Shown here one piece after another: positions 1-5,661 of a stretch of 6,691 nt of DNA; positions within the stretch are counted from its first letter, which is position 1; the number at the start of each line of letters is the position of its first letter. Both the position numbers and the translations under genes were made by a program. The notes beneath the pieces were generated by a model. The model was given only the letters and a program-made list of their open reading frames with translations, was not told where the DNA came from and did not search any database. The DNA comes from Syntrophobacterales bacterium (GTDB lineage Bacteria; Desulfobacterota; Syntrophorhabdia; Syntrophorhabdales; WCHB1-27), in NCBI GenBank assembly GCA_017881765.1, contig JADGQN010000266.1:1-6691 (forward strand), written 5' to 3'.

Positions 1-3
1 AAG

Positions 4-987
4 ATGGAAAGGCTGCAGGGTAAAAAGATACTTGTTACGGGCGGCCTGGGCTTCATCGGGAGCAACCTCTGCATAGAGCTCGTCGGACTGGGCGCTGACG
101 TTACAATTGTCGACAACATGCTGCCCCGGCAGGGGGGCAACCTGTTCAACATCAAGGAGATAGAGAATCGCGTACGGGTGCAGTTTTCGGACGTGCGTGA
201 TCAGTTCTCCATGAATTACCTGGTGCGCGGCGTCGACTATGTGTTCCACCTTGCCGGTCAGGTAAACCATGTGGACAGCATGCGCAATCCGTTGCAGGAC
301 CTGGACATCAACTGCAAGGGTACACTCGTGCTGCTGGAGGCGCTGCGCCTCAACAATAGAGGCGCTAAAGTGATATTCGCGGGCACGAGAGGTGAGTACG
401 GCTCAAGCGTCAAGCTGCCTGTGGATGAGGATCATCCGACGAATCCCAAAGGGATTTACGCCGTGACCAACCTCAGTGCCGAGAAGATGGTGCTTGTCTA
501 CGACGATATTCACGGCATAAAGGGGATCTGCCTGCGCATCACAAATACGTACGGACCCCGACACCAGATGATGCACGATGAGTACGGGGTCTTTAACTGG
601 TTCATCCGCAAAGCGCTCGACGATGCCGAGATCCCGGTCTTCGGGGACGGACGCATCCTGCGCGATTTTCTGTATGTGGATGACCTCGTGCGCTGTCTAC
701 TGATGGTGGCTGTGACGGATAAAGCCTACGGTGAAGTCTTCAACGTGGGAACAGGCATCCCTGTCTCGTTCCAGTCCCTCGCTGAGACGATCATCAAGGT
801 GGTGGGAAAGGGTACGGTGAAGTTTACTGAGTTCACTCAGGAGCGCAAGGAAGTTGAGCCGGGAGACTACTATACCAACATTTCGAAGTTACGATCCTAT
901 GTCGGGTGGGAGTCGCGGGTGGCGCTGGAAGAAGGGATCAAAAGGACAGCCGACTTCTACCGGATGCACCGAAAGGAATACTGGTAA
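4..987 (+). CDS. NAD-dependent sugar epimerase/dehydratase (extended SDR), with an atypical catalytic motif
   Basis: This 327-residue protein is an extended short-chain dehydrogenase/reductase that should act on a nucleotide sugar in the cytoplasm (4-epimerase or 4,6-dehydratase type chemistry). The N-terminal Rossmann fold has the GGxGxxG motif at residues 13-19, and D37 ends the second strand, where it would bind the NAD ribose. Further family marks are HLAGQ at 82-86, the active-site segment GTRGEYG at 127-133, NTYGPRH at 181-187 and RDFLYVDDL at 220-228. The oddity is the catalytic YxxxK motif: Y152 is present but residue 156 is Asn, not Lys (YAVTN). The rest is well conserved and full length, so decay seems unlikely. 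The start lies three bases into the window, so its ribosome binding site cannot be judged. The stop overlaps the next start by one base (TAATG), which ties it to the aminotransferase. The exact substrate cannot be assigned. Confidence 0.88.
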   Translation: MERLQGKKILVTGGLGFIGSNLCIELVGLGADVTIVDNMLPRQGGNLFNIKEIENRVRVQFSDVRDQFSMNYLVRGVDYVFHLAGQVNHVDSMRNPLQDLDINCKGTLVLLEALRLNNRGAKVIFAGTRGEYGSSVKLPVDEDHPTNPKGIYAVTNLSAEKMVLVYDDIHGIKGICLRITNTYGPRHQMMHDEYGVFNWFIRKALDDAEIPVFGDGRILRDFLYVDDLVRCLLMVAVTDKAYGEVFNVGTGIPVSFQSLAETIIKVVGKGTVKFTEFTQERKEVEPGDYYTNISKLRSYVGWESRVALEEGIKRTADFYRMHRKEYW

Positions 988-2114
988 TGATCGTCAAGAT
1001 ATTTGACCTGCAGCGGGAATACGAATCGCTCCGTGAAGAATTCATGCGCGCCTTCGAGCAAGTGCACCTCGGCGGGGAATTCATTCTCGGCCAACACGTG
1101 AAGAGATTCGAAGAGGCCTTTGCAGACTACCTTGGCGTGCGCTACTCATTAGGCGTTGGTTCGGGCACGGATGCGATCAGGATCGGCGGCCTTGGCTGCG
1201 GCCTCAAGAAAGGTGATAAGCTCGTTACCACGCCCAACACGTATATTGCTACGACTATGGCCCTTTCCATACACGGCGCAGTGCCCGTGTTGTGCGACAT
1301 CGATCCCGAAACATACAACATGGACCCGGAGCGGTTGGAAGAGGTGCTCGCGCGGGAGCAAGGCGTGCGACTTTGCATACCCGTGCATCTGTATGGCCAC
1401 GCGGCGCCGATGGATGAGATTCTAGAGCTGTGCAAAAGATACGAAGTCTCTGTCTTTGAGGATGCGTGCCAGGCGCACGGGGCCCTTTACAAGGGCAAGA
1501 AAGTGGGCACCTTCGGCAAAGCTGCCGCCTTCAGCTTTTATCCCACGAAGAACCTTGGCTGCCAAGGTGATGGCGGCGCCATCGCCACGTCGGATGAAGA
1601 GACGTACGGGAATGCACACCGGCTCCGCAATTACGGCCAGACAGATAAGCACGTTCATGTGGTCGAAGGTTTCAACTCAAGACTCGATGAACTGCAGGCC
1701 GCCATCCTCAGTTTCAAACTGACGCGGCTCGATGCCTGGAACGAGCAGCGCAGGAAACTTGCAGCGCTGTATAAGCGGGAATTACAGGATACGCCGCTCG
1801 TCCTGCCACAGGAGAAACCGTGGGCATACCACGTGTATCATCTCTTCGTCGTGAGGAGCAAAGAGCGGGATAAGCTCCAGGAGTATCTCAAGACGAGAGG
1901 CGTTTCAACGCTCATCCATTACCCCACGCCCATACATCTCCAGGAGGTGTACAGACACCTGGGCCACAAACAGGGTGACTTTCCCCACGCAGAACGGGCA
2001 GCGGCGGAGATCCTCTCTTTGCCTATGTATCCGGGCTTGAGGGAGGACGAAGTGCTCTATGTCTGCGATACCATCAAGGCCTTCTATACCAATTTGCATT
2101 CGAAGATAGAGTGA
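987..2114 (+). CDS. DegT/DnrJ/EryC1/StrS family sugar aminotransferase (PLP-dependent)
   Basis: This 375-residue protein belongs to the PLP-dependent aminotransferases that convert a keto-sugar nucleotide to an amino sugar, usually with glutamate as donor. SGTDA at 59-63 is the phosphate-binding turn. N84-Y86 lie in the usual NTYIAT segment. IPVHLYGH precedes EDACQAHGA, where D159 should bind the PLP ring nitrogen. K188 in FSFYPTKNLG is the Schiff-base lysine, followed by the glycine-rich GDGGAIAT. The C-terminal LSLPMYP (343-349) is also typical of the family, and the length is normal. I chose the ATG at 987, not the in-frame ATG at 906, because the upstream residues overlap the SDR gene and do not look like this family, whose N-termini begin close to the FDLQREY segment. 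AAAGGA at 972-977 lies about nine bases upstream. It probably works with the preceding SDR enzyme to make a 3- or 4-amino sugar; which one cannot be told from sequence alone. Confidence 0.93.
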   Translation: MIVKIFDLQREYESLREEFMRAFEQVHLGGEFILGQHVKRFEEAFADYLGVRYSLGVGSGTDAIRIGGLGCGLKKGDKLVTTPNTYIATTMALSIHGAVPVLCDIDPETYNMDPERLEEVLAREQGVRLCIPVHLYGHAAPMDEILELCKRYEVSVFEDACQAHGALYKGKKVGTFGKAAAFSFYPTKNLGCQGDGGAIATSDEETYGNAHRLRNYGQTDKHVHVVEGFNSRLDELQAAILSFKLTRLDAWNEQRRKLAALYKRELQDTPLVLPQEKPWAYHVYHLFVVRSKERDKLQEYLKTRGVSTLIHYPTPIHLQEVYRHLGHKQGDFPHAERAAAEILSLPMYPGLREDEVLYVCDTIKAFYTNLHSKIE

Positions 2115-2192
2115 GGCGTCGACGAGGAGCCGACGCAGGCGTACGTGGGAGTACGTCGAGGAGTGCGACGAGGAGGCAACGAAACTATATCG
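2115..2192 (+). promoter_or_regulatory. Structured untranslated leader: three short GGA-loop hairpins followed by a strong SD
   Basis: The gap before the first glycosyltransferase is built from repeated short modules. Hairpin 1 pairs GCGTCG (2116-2121) with CGACGC (2131-2136) around the loop ACGAGGAGC. Hairpin 2 pairs CGTAC (2140-2144) with GTACG (2151-2155) around GTGGGA, and can extend to G2138-C2157 through a G-T wobble. Hairpin 3, which competes with hairpin 2, pairs CGTCG (2154-2158) with CGACG (2166-2170) around AGGAGTG. All three loops contain GGA. The decamer CGACGAGGAG occurs at 2120-2129 and 2166-2175, with a one-mismatch copy at 2154-2163. The last copy runs into AGGAGG (2171-2176), the best SD here. 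No T-tract follows, so an intrinsic terminator is unlikely. Hairpin loops displaying GGA are the classic target of CsrA/RsmA; that role here is inference. A dispersed genomic repeat is the main alternative. Confidence 0.55.
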
Positions 2193-2222
2193 ATGAACGT
2201 TAATTGGTATCATACCAAATGA
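2193..2222 (+). CDS. Possible nine-codon leader ORF coupled to the glycosyltransferase start
   Basis: An ATG at 2193 opens a nine-residue reading frame (MNVNWYHTK) that ends at TGA 2220-2222 and shares ATGA with the ATG at 2219 of the next gene. AGGAGG at 2171-2176 lies 16 bases upstream, longer than the ideal 5-9 but the only strong SD nearby, and it fits this ATG better than it fits 2219. The arrangement would let ribosomes terminate and re-initiate on the glycosyltransferase, which has no good SD of its own. A short ORF can arise by chance, so this is tentative. Confidence 0.3.
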   Translation: MNVNWYHTK

Positions 2223-3352
2223 GGGTGCTCCATCTCTTCAGTGACTGGAAGTGGACCGGCCCCGCGGAACCGGTCGTCTCACTTTGCGAAGCACTCAGCG
2301 GGCAGGGGCTTGCCGTCACCCTTGCGTATCGAAAAACCCCCATCGAATTCCCCGAGCGAACCGTTGAAAAAGAAGTCGTCAAGCGAAACGTTCCCGGTTT
2401 CGACGGCTTCAGATTGAACCGCTATTTTTCGCCCCGTGACTGGGTTTTCGATCTGAGGGAAATCAGGCGTTTTGTGGACGAAAGAGGCGTCGATGTCGTG
2501 CACACACACCTATCGCATGATCACGCGACTGCCGTGGCTTCGCTTCTCTTCTCAAGAAAGAAGCCCCTGCTGGTAAGGACCGACCATAAACGCGACGGCT
2601 TGCCCCATAGCCGGCCCATGGCATATCTCATGTCGCGCACCGATGGTCTCGTAACATACAGCGAGAGGCTGCGCCAACAGGATGTAAAGCATTTCCGGTT
2701 TCCCGTGGAGAGGAGCTGCAAGCTCCCGCCGGGCTTGAAGCCATACAGAGGGGCTGCGGAGAATATTAAGGAAAGCCTTGGCGTGAAGGGTTCGGAGTTG
2801 GTGATCGGCGTTATCGGCCGACTCAAGAAGGACAGGGGATATGACGTGATCTTGAAGGCCTTCCGCAAAGCGAGAGACCAGGTTGGGCATGTCAAGCTCG
2901 TCATTGTCGGCAGGAGCTCACAGATCGAGGAGAGCATAAAGAAACCCCTGATCGAATTGGGCCTGGAGCAGGACGTGATCCTGGCAGGCTACCGCATTGA
3001 AGATTACTTCTCCGTTATAGCCTCCTTTGACATCTTTGTCATGATGAGGGCCGGCTCCGACGGCACTGCACGGGCTTTGCGAGAGGTGCTGGGTATGGGC
3101 AAGCCGGCAATCGTCTCGACGCAGGGGATGCTTTCTGAGCTTGTGATCGATGGGCAGACAGGCTTCTCGGTTGACCCGGATGAGCATGAGCTTGCCGATC
3201 GTATGGTCCGGTTGCTGAGCGACGAAAAGATGAGAGCGCAGTTTGGCATGAACGCCCGGAATTATGCCCTATCGGAATGGGACTACAATGCGCAGGCGAG
3301 CCGGCTCATAGACTTCTACAAGAGATTATTAGAACTCGGAAAAAGACGGTGA
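2219..3352 (+). CDS. Glycosyltransferase, GT4-like (GT-B fold)
   Basis: This 377-residue protein has the two-domain GT-B layout of retaining GT4 glycosyltransferases. It would transfer a sugar from a nucleotide donor to a lipid-linked or LPS acceptor at the cytoplasmic face of the inner membrane. The N-terminal acceptor domain opens with MRVLHLFSDW and a GPAEP segment in place of the common GGAER, and contains VVHTHLSHDH (H95 and H97). The donor domain starts near VIGVIGRLKKDRG (195-207). The family E-x7-E signature appears as D-x7-E (D281 to E289), followed by GMGKPAIVS. I prefer the ATG at 2219 over the in-frame TTG at 2204: 2219 gives a typical N-terminus and overlaps the stop of a tiny upstream ORF as ATGA, while the codon before 2204 is a stop. 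The last four bases overlap the next gene. Sugar donor and acceptor are not predictable. Confidence 0.9.
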   Translation: MRVLHLFSDWKWTGPAEPVVSLCEALSGQGLAVTLAYRKTPIEFPERTVEKEVVKRNVPGFDGFRLNRYFSPRDWVFDLREIRRFVDERGVDVVHTHLSHDHATAVASLLFSRKKPLLVRTDHKRDGLPHSRPMAYLMSRTDGLVTYSERLRQQDVKHFRFPVERSCKLPPGLKPYRGAAENIKESLGVKGSELVIGVIGRLKKDRGYDVILKAFRKARDQVGHVKLVIVGRSSQIEESIKKPLIELGLEQDVILAGYRIEDYFSVIASFDIFVMMRAGSDGTARALREVLGMGKPAIVSTQGMLSELVIDGQTGFSVDPDEHELADRMVRLLSDEKMRAQFGMNARNYALSEWDYNAQASRLIDFYKRLLELGKRR

Positions 3353-4551
3353 GCGGAAGAAGCGCGGGACGAAAGCTCAGCATTGCAATCCTGCTCGACA
3401 AGTTCCTTCCGTCACGGGGCGGTGAACGGTACTTCAGCTTTCTCGCCGAAGAACTGGCGCAGCGCGGCCATGATGTGCATCTCTTTGCGTCAAAGGTGGA
3501 AGAGGGCGGGAACGGACCGTACCAGGTGCACCTTATTCCGGTCCTGAACTTTCCGAGAAGCCTCAGGATGATCTCGTATATGCTCTTTTCCGCGCGCATG
3601 GTAAAGGGCTACGATTTCGACGTCATTCACGGACTGGGCCAGAGCCTTGCGATTAACGTGCTTAATCCGCACGGCGGCGTGGAGAAGACCTACCTCAAAC
3701 AGGAGTTCGCATCGATCAGCCGTCGATGGTACTACTGGTACAGGTGGTTGAGACGCTACCTCTCGGCGCGCCATTACCTGGAACTGTGGATGCAGAGGCG
3801 TCTCTACGCGGGGGGTCACGTCAAGAGAGTAATCGCCATATCAAGCATGGTGAAGCGGGACATAGTTGCCCACTTTAATTTCCCCGAAGAAAAAATTGCC
3901 GTTGTCTTCAATACCGTAGACCTTGACCGTTTCCATCCGTCGATCCGGGAACAATACCGCCACGCGAAGCGCAGAGAACTGGGCATTGAACACGGCGCCA
4001 TTGTCTTACTTTTTGCGGGTAACAATTATAGACTCAAGGGATTGGAGCCCTTGCTTTTCGCATTTGCGCTGCTGAAGAAAAGGTCGCCTGACGTTCCGCT
4101 GCGCTTGATCGTGCTCGGACGAGGGCAGATATGGCTTTATCGGCGCAAGGCACACAGACTCGGTGTGGCCGACTCCGTGTTTTTCCTGGGGCCTGTGGCA
4201 GGTATGGAACCATACTACGCGGCCAGCGACATCTACGTCCACCCCACCTTCTACGACTCCTGCTCGCTCACCGTACTTGAAGCCCTCGCCTGCGGTCTGC
4301 CGGCGGTGACGACGCGCTTCAACGGCGCCTCTGACGCAATCCTGTCAGACGAGGGAGGGAAGATCGTTCAAGACCCTGCCGACGCGGAAGAGATCGCCGA
4401 TGCGATCGCGTTCTACTTTGATGAGCAGCGAAGGAACAGAGCCCGCGTGATCGCACGCCAATGGATGGAACAATACCCGCCTTCGCGCAACGTGGAAGAG
4501 ACGCTGGCGGTCTATTATGAAGCGGCAGACCTGAACGGCCATGACGCGTAA
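3349..4551 (+). CDS. Glycosyltransferase, GT4-like, resembling WaaG-type LPS core enzymes
   Basis: This 400-residue protein is a second GT-B fold glycosyltransferase. The N-terminus reads LSIAILLDKF then SRGGERYF (22-29), the glycine-rich donor/acceptor loop, and NPHGG lies at 106-110. The C-terminal domain has LLFAGNNYRLKG (220-231), then HPTFYDSCSLTVLEALACG, where D303 and E311 form the E-x7-E type donor site with Asp in first place, and TTRFNGASD. This tail pattern is common in WaaG/RfaG-like LPS core glucosyltransferases, so an LPS outer-core role is plausible but inferred. I chose GTG at 3349, which overlaps the previous stop as GTGA and has GGA at 3338-3340 about eight bases upstream. 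The in-frame ATG at 3277 would force a 76-base overlap and add 24 residues unlike the family. It is the last gene of the polysaccharide group; the next gene lies about 200 bases away and concerns transport. Confidence 0.92.
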   Translation: MSGRSAGRKLSIAILLDKFLPSRGGERYFSFLAEELAQRGHDVHLFASKVEEGGNGPYQVHLIPVLNFPRSLRMISYMLFSARMVKGYDFDVIHGLGQSLAINVLNPHGGVEKTYLKQEFASISRRWYYWYRWLRRYLSARHYLELWMQRRLYAGGHVKRVIAISSMVKRDIVAHFNFPEEKIAVVFNTVDLDRFHPSIREQYRHAKRRELGIEHGAIVLLFAGNNYRLKGLEPLLFAFALLKKRSPDVPLRLIVLGRGQIWLYRRKAHRLGVADSVFFLGPVAGMEPYYAASDIYVHPTFYDSCSLTVLEALACGLPAVTTRFNGASDAILSDEGGKIVQDPADAEEIADAIAFYFDEQRRNRARVIARQWMEQYPPSRNVEETLAVYYEAADLNGHDA

Positions 4552-4572
4552 CAGCAGTGGTTGCGCGTCCTT

Positions 4573-4679
4573 CCAGGATGCTCCCCTACAGGGTGCTTCT
4601 ATCCCTACGGGATGCTTCGCTAGCGCTATCCCTATCCTTCCCAGGATGCTCCCCTACAGGATGCTACGCTATCGCTATT
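4573..4679. repeat. Imperfect intergenic repeat array built on GGRTGCT modules
   Basis: A 25-base unit beginning CCAGGATGCTCCCC occurs at 4573-4597 and again at 4641-4665, 68 bases apart, with one mismatch (G4593 against A4661). Between them, 4603-4630 carries a degenerate copy (CCCTACGGGATGCTTCGC...). The core GGRTGCT therefore appears five times, at 4576, 4591, 4610, 4644 and 4659. Two modules are followed by related CGCTAKCGCTAT sequences, and one has the perfect palindrome CGCTAGCG (4618-4625) inside a GGGAT...ATCCC inverted repeat (4609-4613 with 4628-4632). No open frame or T-tract explains it. It may be a short dispersed intergenic repeat that expanded locally, or a processing/transcript-end structure. 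Confidence 0.75.
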
Positions 4680-4708
4680 GCGGGTTCCGGGTTGCGATAC
4701 CTGCCCTC

Positions 4709-4742
4709 TTGACTTGACCCACCTCAAGGTCAATGTTACTGT
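4709..4742 (+). promoter_or_regulatory. Candidate promoter with an inverted-repeat operator upstream of the TRAP operon
   Basis: TTGACC at 4714-4719 is a good -35 hexamer, and TACTGT at 4737-4742 lies 17 bases downstream as a weak -10. The -35 is also the left arm of TTGACC-N8-GGTCAA (right arm 4728-4733), and an overlapping dyad CTTGA/TCAAG sits at 4713-4717 and 4724-4728. A dyad between -35 and -10 would suit a MerR-like or other dimeric regulator. TTGACT at 4709-4714 is an alternative -35 with a longer spacer. The position between two functionally different gene groups supports a promoter here, but the -10 is poor. Confidence 0.4.
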
Positions 4743-4752
4743 ATGGGCGCTT

Positions 4753-5628
4753 ATGCGTGAGATACATCTCCGAAAACTCAGACCACTCCTGCTGATATTC
4801 GCGCTCACCCTTCCGGGATGTTTCTCTACTCAGCAACTGGTGACGGAGAAGGCTTCGTCCCTTTTTAATGAGGTGGCAATCTCCGCCGGCAGGCAGTCCG
4901 ATGTGGCGCTCGTCCGCAGTGGAATCCCTGCTTACCTGATGCTTATCGACGGTATGATCCGGAGCTATCCGGAGAATCCCGAACTTCTCCTTGCCGGGGC
5001 AAAGGCTTATGCGTCCTATGCCTCGGTCCTCGAAGAGGATGAACAGAGCCGGGCCGTATACCTCTACGAGCGAGGCAAGCAGTATGCTGTCAGGAGCCTC
5101 ACCTTGGTCCCGCTGTTTGAAGACGCCATGGGTAAGCCTCTGGACGTTTTTCAAAGAAGCCTTGAGCAGACCCGGAAAACAGATGTGCCCACCCTTTTCT
5201 GGGTGGGCAGTGTCTGGGGAGGCTGGATCGCCAGCTCAGAAAGCGCGGAGGCCATGGCCGACCTGCCATGGGTTGAAGCGCTTATCGAAAAAGTATTGCA
5301 GCTCGACCCGTCTTACTATTACGGATCGGCCCATCTGTTTGAAGCCATCCTGTTATCTGCCCGTCCTGAGCAGTTCGGGGGAAGCCTACAGAAGGCCAAC
5401 GAGCATTTCAAGAAAGCCATGGCTTACGGGCAGGGCAAATGCCTGATGACCGACGTCTACTATGCCCAATACTATGCGCGGCAAACGCTTGATCGGGACC
5501 TGTTCGTCTCTACCCTCAAACGCGTGCTTGAAACCCCGGCTGCTATCGAGCCGGATTTGACCCTGGCCAACACTCTGGCCCAGCAGAAAGCGAAGAGGCT
5601 GCTTGACCAGGTGAACGAGTTCTTTTGA
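4753..5628 (+). CDS. tatT: TRAP transporter T-component lipoprotein (TatT family)
   Basis: This 291-residue protein matches the TatT family, helical TPR-like lipoproteins that partner with a TRAP binding protein in the periplasm (known from Treponema pallidum Tp0956/Tp0957). The N-terminus is a lipoprotein signal: positive residues, the hydrophobic stretch LLLIFALTL, then LPGC with C23 as the lipidated cysteine. The mature part is alpha-helical. The C-terminal half carries the clearest family block: LDPSYYYGSAHLF from 184, RPEQFGGSLQKANEHFKKA (204-222), GKCLM, YYAQYYAR (236-243) and the end segment LANTLAQQKAKRLLD. I chose the ATG at 4753 because it puts the signal peptide at the N-terminus; the in-frame TTG at 4678 would place 25 unrelated residues, partly encoded by the repeat edge, before it. 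No clear SD precedes 4753. The DctP-type gene begins 33 bases after the stop, which supports the assignment. Confidence 0.9.
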   Translation: MREIHLRKLRPLLLIFALTLPGCFSTQQLVTEKASSLFNEVAISAGRQSDVALVRSGIPAYLMLIDGMIRSYPENPELLLAGAKAYASYASVLEEDEQSRAVYLYERGKQYAVRSLTLVPLFEDAMGKPLDVFQRSLEQTRKTDVPTLFWVGSVWGGWIASSESAEAMADLPWVEALIEKVLQLDPSYYYGSAHLFEAILLSARPEQFGGSLQKANEHFKKAMAYGQGKCLMTDVYYAQYYARQTLDRDLFVSTLKRVLETPAAIEPDLTLANTLAQQKAKRLLDQVNEFF

Positions 5629-5643
5629 AGTGAGCAATTGACG

Positions 5644-5650
5644 AAGGAGG
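5644..5650 (+). promoter_or_regulatory. Strong ribosome binding site for the TRAP binding protein
   Basis: AAGGAGG is a near-perfect SD with 11 bases to the ATG at 5662. It decides the start against the in-frame TTG at 5638, which lies upstream of this site. It is far stronger than anything before the TatT gene, which suggests that the binding protein is made in excess over its lipoprotein partner. Confidence 0.8.
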
Positions 5651-5661
5651 TTTGCGACGCA

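Noticed and set aside
906..986. In-frame N-terminal extension of the aminotransferase from ATG 906
   Set aside because: It overlaps the SDR gene by 82 bases and encodes residues unlike the family; ATG 987 gives a typical N-terminus with an SD at about nine bases.
2116..2170. Hairpins considered as an intrinsic terminator after the aminotransferase gene
   Set aside because: Stems are short and no T-tract follows; the sequence runs into an SD and a start codon instead.
2521..2937. 138-codon minus-strand frame inside the first glycosyltransferase
   Set aside because: It is the antisense shadow of a clear GT4 gene with no SD or domain signal.
3277..3348. ATG 3277 as start of the second glycosyltransferase
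   Set aside because: It would overlap the previous gene by 76 bases, and the added residues do not look like a GT-B N-terminus; GTG 3349 gives the usual GTGA overlap.
4573..4665. Repeats considered as a CRISPR array
   Set aside because: Modules are irregularly spaced and degenerate, with no uniform spacers and no cas genes nearby.
4678..4752. TTG 4678 as start of the TatT gene
   Set aside because: It places 25 residues before a clear lipoprotein signal peptide and overlaps the promoter-like region and the repeat edge.
4675..5154. 159-codon minus-strand frame across the TatT start
   Set aside because: It is antisense to the signal peptide and N-terminal part of the lipoprotein and has no family features.
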